From: Bacteroidota bacterium
Lineage (GTDB): Bacteria; Bacteroidota; Ignavibacteria; SZUA-365
Direction: 5' to 3'
DNA length: 33,335 nt
Assembly: GCA_003246455.1 (NCBI GenBank)
Contig: QKAF01000124.1
Span: 1-33,335, forward strand
The notes beneath the pieces are model-generated. The model did not search any database. It was not told where the DNA came from and was given only the letters and a program-made list of their open reading frames with translations. Of this stretch, positions 7,088 through 14,099 are shown one piece after another (position 1 is the first letter of the stretch; the number at the start of each line of letters is the position of its first letter). The position numbers and the translations under genes were made by a program.

Positions 7088-9175
7088 ATGGCTGAGACGA
7101 AACACGTTCCGTTTGTCCCTGCGGACACGGATATGAAGGAGTTTACCCTTCGCGCGTTGCTCATCGGTCTCGTTCTCGCTGTCGTGCTGGGTGCGGCGAA
7201 CGCATACCTTGGCCTCAAGGCCGGTATGACCATCGCTGCAACCTATCCGGCTGCGGTTATCGGCATGGCGCTTCTCAAGGCCATGAAGGGAACGATTCTG
7301 GAAGAAAACATCGCGCGTACCGTCGGCTCCATCGGTGAATCTGTTGCAGCAGGCGCAATCTTTACGCTGCCCGCCTTCTTCATCGCCGGCATATGGCCGG
7401 AGTTTTTTACGACCTCGAACTACATTACCTCCACACTCATCCTGATTTCCGGTGGTGTGCTCGGTATCATGTTCGTGGCTCTTCTCCGTCGCGTCATGGT
7501 CGAAGATCCGGAACTTCCGTATCCGGAATCTGTCGCCGCGGCGGAAATTCACAAAGCAGGACGCGGTGGCGGCGGCGGTTCGAAGTACCTCTTCGGCGCC
7601 ATGCTCGGCGGCGGACTCGTCAAGGCACTCGGAGATTTCAAGCTCTTCATGCCGCTGTGGGAACGCTTCATCAGCTTCTCGAAAACCACGATCACCGGTA
7701 TGGAAAAAGTACCCCTCGCCTCCGGATCGGAAGGCGTCGCGGGAACCGGCGGCATGGTGCTCACTTCCTTCAAAATCAGCCCTGCGTACGTGGGCGTCGG
7801 GTACATTATCGGCCCGAAACTCGCGTCGCTGAACTTCTCGGGCGGCATCATTGCGTGGGGACTACTCACGCCGATCATCCTCTATTTCATCGCACCGTAT
7901 CTCAACATCGAAGCGATGGTGTCGGCCATCATGTCCGCGGACCCGGGCATGACGCACGCCGGTGCGACTGAAAAGGCCTGGATCGATTCCGCCTACCAGG
8001 TTTGGAAGTTCATCGTCCGTCCGATCGCCATCGGCGGAATGCTTGTCGGCGCCGGCTTTACGCTGTTCAAAATGCGCAACAGCCTCACGGCAGGTATCGC
8101 ACGCTCCATCAGCGATGTGAAGAAAGCGGCGTCGGGACATGTCGTCGATATCGAGCGCACGGAGAAGGACATTCCTTTCACGTGGACGCTCACCGGTATC
8201 TTCGGCGTCGCCGTCGCAACCTTCCTTATCACGTTCTACCTGTTCAACACGACCTTCCTCGTTGCCTTCGTGGCGGCGACGGTCATGATCGTGCTTGCAT
8301 TCTTCTTCGCTGCGGTCTCCGGTTACCTTGTCGGTATCATGGGATCGAGCAACAACCCGATCAGCGGTCTCACGCTCACGGCGCTTGTTGTCACCGCGCT
8401 TATCATGGTCGTTCTCGGCGTGGAAGAAGCCCATGGCGTCGCCTCGGTTCTCGGCGTCGCGGCAATCGTCTGCGTCGCAGCCGCGGTCGCGGGTGAAATG
8501 CTTCAGGATCTCAAGGCGGGACACATTCTCGGCGGTACGCCGTGGAAAATGCAGGTCGGTGATGTCATCGGCGTCGTTCTCGCCGGCTTTGTGATGTTCG
8601 GTGTGCTGGTGTTCCTCAACAACGGCGACATCGCCAACGGTATCCGCGAAGGATACACCGGCGGTTTCGGCAGCCGCGAACTCTCGGCGCCGCAGGCCAG
8701 TCTCATGGCCATCCTTTCCCGCGGTATCGTGGAACAGCAGATGGCGTGGCCCCTGATCATCGTCGGTATGCTCATGGGCGTATCCTTCATCCTCATGCAG
8801 GTGAAGAGCCCGATGCTCGTCAGCGTCGGTATGTACCTGCCGCTGGAAACCACCTTCGCGATCTTTATCGGTGGTCTCATGAAAGGCATGGTCGATCTCT
8901 ACAAAGCGAAGAGAAAGGTCAACGCCGCTCAGGAAGCCCGGATCGAGAACACAGGTGTGCTTCTCGCCTCCGGACTCATCGCGGGCGAGGCGCTCGTGGG
9001 TCTCATCTTCGCGGGCTTCGCGGCCTTCGAGATGTTCCCGGGTGCGATCTTCGAAAATCCGTCGTTCATCGCCGGACTCGTGGTGATGGGTCTCATCGGC
9101 TGGGTGCTCGTGCGCGTGCCGATGAACAACGCAGGCAGTCCTGACGAACCCGCACCGCCTTCCGCGGCGCACTAA
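7088..9175 (+). CDS. OPT-family oligopeptide transporter
   Basis: A 695-residue integral membrane protein with about 15 hydrophobic segments. The first cytoplasmic/membrane region, EFTLRALLIGLVLAVVLGAA then YLGLKAGMTIAATYPAA, and the following GSIGESVAAGAIFTLPAFF are hallmarks of the bacterial OPT family. Family members import di- to tetrapeptides or metal-peptide chelates by proton symport. The substrate here is not determinable. SD AGGAG at 7077-7081, six bases before this ATG, sets the start. An in-frame upstream start would run back through the terminator hairpin and has no conserved residues. The gene is flanked by terminators on both sides and is probably transcribed alone. Confidence 0.93.
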   Translation: MAETKHVPFVPADTDMKEFTLRALLIGLVLAVVLGAANAYLGLKAGMTIAATYPAAVIGMALLKAMKGTILEENIARTVGSIGESVAAGAIFTLPAFFIAGIWPEFFTTSNYITSTLILISGGVLGIMFVALLRRVMVEDPELPYPESVAAAEIHKAGRGGGGGSKYLFGAMLGGGLVKALGDFKLFMPLWERFISFSKTTITGMEKVPLASGSEGVAGTGGMVLTSFKISPAYVGVGYIIGPKLASLNFSGGIIAWGLLTPIILYFIAPYLNIEAMVSAIMSADPGMTHAGATEKAWIDSAYQVWKFIVRPIAIGGMLVGAGFTLFKMRNSLTAGIARSISDVKKAASGHVVDIERTEKDIPFTWTLTGIFGVAVATFLITFYLFNTTFLVAFVAATVMIVLAFFFAAVSGYLVGIMGSSNNPISGLTLTALVVTALIMVVLGVEEAHGVASVLGVAAIVCVAAAVAGEMLQDLKAGHILGGTPWKMQVGDVIGVVLAGFVMFGVLVFLNNGDIANGIREGYTGGFGSRELSAPQASLMAILSRGIVEQQMAWPLIIVGMLMGVSFILMQVKSPMLVSVGMYLPLETTFAIFIGGLMKGMVDLYKAKRKVNAAQEARIENTGVLLASGLIAGEALVGLIFAGFAAFEMFPGAIFENPSFIAGLVVMGLIGWVLVRVPMNNAGSPDEPAPPSAAH

Positions 9176-9197
9176 TCGTTCCTGATTTCAGGATGCT

Positions 9198-9234
9198 GAA
9201 GAATCTCCCGGCTATCCGGGAGATTCTTCGTTTT
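9198..9234 (+). terminator. Strong intrinsic terminator after the OPT gene
   Basis: A 13-bp perfect stem (9198-9210 GAAGAATCTCCCG with 9217-9229) with a six-base loop and TTTT at 9231-9234. Confidence 0.88.
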
Positions 9235-9305
9235 ATCCGCTGCGCGCATTAGTTTTCTGCATACACGTGCCCGGCACGACACCCTTCAACCGTTCCAGGA
9301 TTTCA

Positions 9306-9686
9306 ATGTTCGGAAAGAAAAAAGAAACAGAGGCAGTGAATCTCCTCGAACTCGTGCCGAAGCGTATCCGCGAATACAACACCGATGAAAACGGTGTCGT
9401 GACGGTGATGATGCCCCGGTTCGAGCATGACTGGATGATGCGGCATCTCGTCCCCAGATGGAAAAATCCCTATGTACGAACCCGTCTGGACGATGTCGGC
9501 TCATTCGTCTGGCTTCAATGCGACGGGGAAACGGCCGTGTCTGTCATCGCGGAGCGTATGCGCGATCAGTTCGGAGAGGCCGTGGAGCCGGTGCACGACC
9601 GGTTGAAGGTGTTCCTCCAGCAGCTGTCACGCCGCACCTGGCTGACGCTGCACCACTCCGACGGCAGGGAGGTCTTCAAGGATTGA
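9306..9686 (+). CDS. PqqD-family small protein
   Basis: A 126-residue protein of the PqqD-like winged-helix family. The diagnostic stretch is LDDVGSFVWLQCDGE (about 61-75), followed by a helical segment AERMRDQFGEAVEPVHDRL and a final LKVFLQQLSRRTWLTL. PqqD itself is a peptide-binding chaperone for a radical SAM enzyme. This stand-alone version, starting MFGKKK, is a form seen widely in Bacteroidota-like genomes, and its partner is not known to me. SD AGGA at 9297-9300 fixes the start at 9306; the longer form from 9267 is not supported. There is no precursor peptide or PQQ gene next to it. The nearest radical SAM/SPASM gene is 15 kb away on the other strand. Confidence 0.8.
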   Translation: MFGKKKETEAVNLLELVPKRIREYNTDENGVVTVMMPRFEHDWMMRHLVPRWKNPYVRTRLDDVGSFVWLQCDGETAVSVIAERMRDQFGEAVEPVHDRLKVFLQQLSRRTWLTLHHSDGREVFKD

Positions 9687-9739
9687 ACATTGTCGCCGTT
9701 TCAAGAGGATGAGCCTTCAGGTTCGTCCGGTATCAAAAA

Positions 9740-9769
9740 TGTAGGGGCGCAGCATGCTGCGCCCCTACA
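9740..9769. repeat. Perfect 30-bp palindrome with GTAGGGGCGC core
   Basis: Bases 9740-9754 are exactly repeated in reverse complement at 9755-9769, with no spacer. The arms start TGTAGGGGCGC and meet at an AGCATGCT centre. Palindromes with GTAGGGGC outer arms occur as scattered high-copy repeats in many bacterial genomes (from memory), and this looks like one copy of such a family. It lies between the convergent PqqD-family and MFS genes, where it could also stop transcription from both sides. The rest of 9687-9830 shows nothing. Confidence 0.75.
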
Positions 9770-9830
9770 ATGTTAATAACCAAAAGTCACGCTCGTGAAT
9801 GGACAAAAGCTTCGCAAAACGCGAACGCGA

Positions 9831-11132
9831 TTACACGACCCCGGTCTTCGTGGTGATGGTTTCCAGCCCGTGCCCCTTCGGTCCGAGTTCACGCTTGCGA
9901 AGCAGCCAGGCGAAGAGGAAGCCGACAAACCCGAGAATGCTGAAGATCCACATCCCGAGGTTGTATCCGTCCGGATTCACCGCGCTCGCCGCGGAAACAT
10001 CGTTCGCCCAGCCAATGACGATGTTGAATCCCGCGAGTCCGATGTTCTGGATCATGGTCATCAAGCCGTAGGCGGTTCCGAGCCGCGATCCGTCGACGAG
10101 ATAGGTCACCGACGGCCACATCACTGCGGGCACGAGAGAGAAGGCGATGCCCATCATCGCCATGGGGACGTAGAGCGTGATATCGAGATACGCCATCATG
10201 AGGTAGACCGGGATGATGAGCACGGAACCGAACATCATCATCAGCGCGCGTTTCCCGACGTTGTCCGCCAGAAGGCCGAACAGCGGAGTCGCGATCATCG
10301 CGAAAAGGGTCAGCATGCTGGAAAGGAATCCGGCGGTCTCGCGCGTAACGCCATGCGCGTGCTGGAAAAACTTGATCGCGAAGGTCTGGAACGGGAACAT
10401 CGCGGAATAAAAGGTGATGCACAGGGCGACGACAAGCCAGTACGAAGTTCCGAATTTGAAGATGTCCTTCATCGAGACCTTGTCGGTATCGCCCGTGAGG
10501 CCGAGGTGGTATTTCCTGGATGCGTATCCGTCCTGCGCGAAATACAGCAGGGCGGCAGCCACGCAGATCACGCCCGCACCGACGGAAAGCAGCAGCGGGT
10601 ACTGCCAGTACTCGTACATCGGCTTCGCCCATGTCGGGGAGTTAAGCGCGGCAAACGAGCCGAGTCGTGCGATGGTGAGATTGAGTCCGAAGGCAAAGCT
10701 GAGTTCCTTGCCCTTGAACCATCGCGCGAGCGAGGTCGTGACCGCCACGATGAGCGACTCCGCGCCGAGTCCGAAAATCAATCTCCCCGCAGCCATGGGG
10801 AACAGCTCTCCAGAACTCGCCGTCACGCCCGCACCGAGCAGACACAGCACCGCAAAGATCAGAATCGATTTTTTCGTGCCGATGCGATCGATGATGATGC
10901 CGCCGATCAGCACCATGAGGATGTTCGGGATGCTGTAAATGGCCTGCAGCAGGCCGATATTCGAGTCGGAGAAGCCGAGCTGCGACGAAAGCACGTCCGC
11001 CAGCGGACTGATGCTGTCGTAGATGTAGTAGTTGCCGAACATCGCGAGACTGATGACGACCAGAACCAGCCAGCGAAATGTCGCTGGGGGTTCGGGAAGC
11101 ATCGTCGTGGCGTTTCCAGGGGTTTGACTCAT
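9831..11132 (-). CDS. MFS transporter resembling MFSD1 (putative dipeptide carrier)
   Basis: A 433-residue protein with about 12 membrane helices and MFS features (GGIIIDRIGTKKS between helices 2 and 3). The stretch GRLIFGLGAESLIVAVTTSL followed by ARWFKGKELSFAFGLNL and TIARLGS strongly recalls animal MFSD1 (GRFVFGIGGESL, WFKGKELNLVFGLQL, ARIGS). MFSD1 is a lysosomal dipeptide uniporter, so a peptide substrate is plausible here by inference. SD AAGGAG at 11143-11148, ten bases upstream, supports the start at 11132; a longer form from 11174 is unlikely. It follows the cytoplasmic SpoIIE gene on the same strand after 117 bases. That gap holds a short GC hairpin (11234-11247) that is at best a weak terminator. 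Confidence 0.85.
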   Translation of the reverse strand: MSQTPGNATTMLPEPPATFRWLVLVVISLAMFGNYYIYDSISPLADVLSSQLGFSDSNIGLLQAIYSIPNILMVLIGGIIIDRIGTKKSILIFAVLCLLGAGVTASSGELFPMAAGRLIFGLGAESLIVAVTTSLARWFKGKELSFAFGLNLTIARLGSFAALNSPTWAKPMYEYWQYPLLLSVGAGVICVAAALLYFAQDGYASRKYHLGLTGDTDKVSMKDIFKFGTSYWLVVALCITFYSAMFPFQTFAIKFFQHAHGVTRETAGFLSSMLTLFAMIATPLFGLLADNVGKRALMMMFGSVLIIPVYLMMAYLDITLYVPMAMMGIAFSLVPAVMWPSVTYLVDGSRLGTAYGLMTMIQNIGLAGFNIVIGWANDVSAASAVNPDGYNLGMWIFSILGFVGFLFAWLLRKRELGPKGHGLETITTKTGVV

Positions 11133-11249
11133 CGTGATAATACTCCTTGTTTCGGTCGATACACGCAGACGCACTACGCGCTGCGTTCTATGCAGAGAAA
11201 GCAGAACAGTTCTTCCCCGTGATGGAAAAGGTACGGGAGCTCTCCCGGA

Positions 11250-13016
11250 TCAGGGACAGCGCCGAACGATCAGCATCGTGATATCATCGGACTGCGCGGC
11301 GCCGCGTGTGAAATCGACGATCTCATCCCGAATGCACTGGAGAAGATCGGCGGCGGAAAGATTCCTGTTATTGAGCAGGAGCTGCTCCAGGCGCTCGTCG
11401 CTGAATTCATCCATCTCCTTCGACATCGCCTCGTTCACCCCGTCGGTATAGCAGACGACAGTGTCCTCCGGGAGCAGCGGCACCGTCTCAACTCCGTATG
11501 GCGGCGGTGCCTGCATGATGCCGAGGATCAGTCCGCCCGCCTGAAGCGGGGTCATGCTGCCGTCGGCGTGGACGAGATACGGAGGATTGTGCCCGGCATT
11601 CACGTACGTGAATGTATGCGCACGGGTGTCGAGCAGACCCCAGAAAAACGTGATGAACTTGTCCGCCGCGGTATTCGCGTGGATGATTGCATTGATGCGC
11701 GCCGTCGCCTCCGGCATCGGGAGCCGAAGCGGGGCGATCGTTCTCAGCGCGGCCTGGACATTGGCCATGAGCAGCGAAGCGGGAACGCCTTTCCCCGCGA
11801 CGTCAGCGATGGCAAGGACGTACTCATGCTCGGTCAGGGGGATGACGTCGTAGTAATCGCCCCCGACCTGCTGCGACGATTCGTTGATCGCGGCGATCTG
11901 GTAAAGATCCGGCGCCGGGATGGATTTTGGGAGCAGGCCTTTCTGAATGGTCTTTGCGACGCTGAGCTCCTGCTCCATGCGCTGCTTGTCGATCGTTTCC
12001 TGGACAAGCCGCGCGTTTTCAAGCGCGGAGATGGTGATGTTCGCCAGTGCGTGCAGGTATTCCAGCTCCGGGCGGTCGAACGACGCTCCTCCCACGCGTT
12101 CTCCCAGGCAGAGGACGCCGCGGAGCCGATGCTGCGACATCATGGGGATGACGGTACTGAGCCCCGCGTCGGACAGCCATTGCTCCTGCGGATTTTCCGG
12201 CTTCCGCGTCTCGCTGAACACGATGGTCTCCCGCAGCTCACAGAGCGCCTGCTGAAGCTCCGGCCGGGGGGTGAAATCCGGCAGGCGAACCACGACGGGC
12301 TCGAGCGTTTCACCGCTTTTCGTGAATACCACATAGCGCAGAACGCGCAGCTGTCCCATAAGCGCGTAGCTGAGGATGCGAAGGATATCGTCCGGGACGA
12401 AGGTCGTGTTCATTTCCCGGCTGATTTCGAAGAGCGTGTTCATCTCCTGGATCTTCGTGTCGAGCCGCCGGTTCACCAGCCGGAGGTTCTCGATCGCCAG
12501 CGCGCTTTTCACCGCGGTCGCGGCGACGGCGGCGACGGACTCGAGGAAGGTCAGATCTGCGGAAGCGAATTCCTTTCCCGTGATCTTCCTGCCGAGACCG
12601 ATGATTCCGACCATGCGTTCCTCGAGAAGCATCGGAATGATGATATCCACCCCGCAGGATTCAACGCACTGTGCGAAATGGCGCAGCGACGCTTCGGGAA
12701 CATCTTTCAATGACGAAACCGGAACGACATGATCCCACCCGATCGGGATGGTGAATTCGCTTTCCATCTCCTCCGCGGAAAATCCCTTCACCGAGCGTAC
12801 CCGGTAGATCTGATCGTCTGCATCGAGCAGCACAACGCCGCGGCTGACCATGAGCTTGCCCATGGAGGAAAGCAGAATGTTGCCCAGGATGAAATCGAGA
12901 TCGGTCGAAGCATTCAATACCGTGCTGAGTTCCAGCAGCGCGGCGCTGTCGGAAATGATATCGTATGCGGAATGCGAATAATCAGCAGTCATGTGCCGGA
13001 CTTTCTGCATGTACAT
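11250..13016 (-). CDS. Cytoplasmic GAF-GAF-SpoIIE (PP2C) serine phosphatase
   Basis: A 588-residue soluble protein. Two GAF sensor domains cover about 15-175 and 190-340; the second begins near MNTLFEISREMNTTF. A linker helix (MEQELSVAKTIQKGLLP) leads into a SpoIIE/RsbU-type PP2C phosphatase at about 350-588. Metal-binding aspartates are visible in QQVGGDYYDVIP, AIADVAGKGVPASL, CYTDGVNEA and SDDITMLIV. In RsbU-type systems such enzymes remove phosphate from a STAS antagonist, freeing it to bind the RsbW-type kinase, and both partners are encoded just upstream. The GAF ligands are unknown. ATGs at 13016, 13010 and 12992 are all possible starts, none with a good SD. A TATATTTTG box at 13029-13037 could be promoter sequence. 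Confidence 0.9.
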   Translation of the reverse strand: MYMQKVRHMTADYSHSAYDIISDSAALLELSTVLNASTDLDFILGNILLSSMGKLMVSRGVVLLDADDQIYRVRSVKGFSAEEMESEFTIPIGWDHVVPVSSLKDVPEASLRHFAQCVESCGVDIIIPMLLEERMVGIIGLGRKITGKEFASADLTFLESVAAVAATAVKSALAIENLRLVNRRLDTKIQEMNTLFEISREMNTTFVPDDILRILSYALMGQLRVLRYVVFTKSGETLEPVVVRLPDFTPRPELQQALCELRETIVFSETRKPENPQEQWLSDAGLSTVIPMMSQHRLRGVLCLGERVGGASFDRPELEYLHALANITISALENARLVQETIDKQRMEQELSVAKTIQKGLLPKSIPAPDLYQIAAINESSQQVGGDYYDVIPLTEHEYVLAIADVAGKGVPASLLMANVQAALRTIAPLRLPMPEATARINAIIHANTAADKFITFFWGLLDTRAHTFTYVNAGHNPPYLVHADGSMTPLQAGGLILGIMQAPPPYGVETVPLLPEDTVVCYTDGVNEAMSKEMDEFSDERLEQLLLNNRNLSAADLLQCIRDEIVDFTRGAAQSDDITMLIVRRCP

Positions 13017-13059
13017 TGACCGTAATTACAAAATATACACATTCGCGCACTCGGGATAA

Positions 13060-13200
13060 AGATGACGAAAGCGAAGGGAGGGGACACCAGGATGCGGTCG
13101 AACGGAACAGGAGGAAGCGGGGAGAGAAGGAACGGAATGACGGGGAGGGAGGAAGAACGCGAGGAAGGGAGCGGGGAGGATTTCAGGCGGGGAGGTATTT
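13060..13200. other. Strand-biased purine tract between kinase and phosphatase genes
   Basis: On the + strand about 140 bases consist largely of G and A, with recurring short blocks such as GGGGAGG, GGAGGAAG and GAGAAGGAACGG. The - strand transcript would thus carry a long C/U-rich stretch. It covers the last codons of the RsbW-like gene and most of the gap before the SpoIIE gene. No ORF, hairpin or clean tandem unit explains it. It could be a leader, a site for a single-strand-binding protein, or neutral drift. Confidence 0.45.
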
Positions 13201-13635
13201 AATCAGGCGGATCGTGTTTCGATCACCGACGGACGGTCCGTATTCCACTTCATCCATCAGCTTCTTCATGAGGACGATGCCGAGGCCGCCGTGACGGAGT
13301 TTTTTGAAGTACTCGGTCATATCCGGTGCGGAGTACTTGCTGCTGTCGAACGAAATGCCGCTGTCATGGATTTCGACGACGAATTTCCGGTTGTGATCGG
13401 GGCCGGGCTGCATGCTGAGTCGGATTTCGATGATGCCATCCGGATTGTAGCGATAAGCGTGCTTGATGATGTTCGTGCAGGCTTCATCAATCGCGAGTTC
13501 GATCTTTCCGACATCCCCCTCGCCGAATCCGTACTGCCGCGCCGCGTCGGAAACGAATGTCCTCATGTCTGCCAGAAGCTCTGTTCTGCTCTGGATCTGA
13601 AGGATCTGTGTGGTATGTGGTGTGTTCGCTGCCAA
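13183..13635 (-). CDS. RsbW-type serine kinase / anti-sigma-like ATPase
   Basis: A 150-residue single-domain GHKL ATPase. It has the N box IELAIDEACTNIIKHAYR, G1 VVEIHDSGISFD and G2 HGGLGIVLMKKLMDEVEY. There is no dimerisation/histidine domain, so it belongs with RsbW/SpoIIAB, which phosphorylate a STAS antagonist on serine and sequester a sigma factor or other target. The gene begins at a TTG (13633-13635); an in-frame stop lies two codons upstream, so no earlier start exists. It lies between the STAS gene (40 bases upstream) and the cytoplasmic SpoIIE gene (166 bases downstream). The partner that it controls is not in the window. Confidence 0.9.
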   Translation of the reverse strand: MAANTPHTTQILQIQSRTELLADMRTFVSDAARQYGFGEGDVGKIELAIDEACTNIIKHAYRYNPDGIIEIRLSMQPGPDHNRKFVVEIHDSGISFDSSKYSAPDMTEYFKKLRHGGLGIVLMKKLMDEVEYGPSVGDRNTIRLIKYLPA

Positions 13636-13675
13636 GGGTTACCGTGGTGATATCACTTCTTTCCCACCGAACTGT

Positions 13676-14041
13676 TTACGAAGGATTTTCGGATTTGTTC
13701 AGGAATTTGCCGACGGCTTCCTCTTCATCCTTGAATATTTCGTACAGCATCGGAAAGCCGAGAAGATCGAACACGTTGTATACCCTCGTGGACATGTTGC
13801 TCAACTTGATATCCCCATCGTTTTTCCGGACATCCTCGATGAACTGCATCAGCACACCGAGGCCTGCGCTGCTGATGTAGGAGAGGTCGCTGAAATTGAC
13901 AACAATATTATACCGTGCCTCATTCAGATGCTTCTGGAAGGCCTTTTCCAGCTCTGGAGCAGTATGGGCGTCGAGATAGCCCTTCAGCTCCAGGATGGAC
14001 ACAGTATCCTGTTGTCGGATACCTACCGAGAATTCACTCAT
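13676..14041 (-). CDS. STAS-domain anti-sigma factor antagonist (RsbV/SpoIIAA type)
   Basis: A 121-residue single STAS domain. Aligned with SpoIIAA, the segment SDLSYISSAGLGVLMQF places the phosphorylatable serine at S58, the same position as in B. subtilis SpoIIAA. The opening ELKGYLDAHTAPELEKAF is also typical. When unphosphorylated it should bind the RsbW-type kinase encoded next. SD GAGGAG (14048-14053, complement) lies six bases before the ATG. The gene lies between the membrane-bound phosphatase (58 bases upstream) and the kinase, all on one strand, so the whole module is likely co-expressed. Confidence 0.93.
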   Translation of the reverse strand: MSEFSVGIRQQDTVSILELKGYLDAHTAPELEKAFQKHLNEARYNIVVNFSDLSYISSAGLGVLMQFIEDVRKNDGDIKLSNMSTRVYNVFDLLGFPMLYEIFKDEEEAVGKFLNKSENPS

Positions 14042-14099
14042 ACCTGGCTCCTCAATTCCGGATTATTCGCTTATCAAATTAATCGATTCTGAATGACAA

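Noticed and set aside
7862-9172. A 436-codon open frame on the - strand over the OPT gene
   Set aside because: It is composed mostly of His, Arg, Asp and Glu and lies antisense to a transporter with correct membrane segments.
9306-9686. Part of a RiPP or PQQ biosynthesis cluster
   Set aside because: No precursor peptide, peptidase or radical SAM gene lies beside it. This stand-alone PqqD form is common in related genomes.
9740-9769. CRISPR repeat
   Set aside because: Only one copy exists, with no spacers and no cas genes.
11234-11247. Terminator between the soluble phosphatase and MFS genes
   Set aside because: The stem is only five base pairs and the T-run is short and six bases away, so I do not list it.
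13183-13635. Histidine kinase fragment
   Set aside because: It is a complete single-domain ATPase of RsbW size next to a STAS antagonist, with no dimerisation helix missing by truncation.
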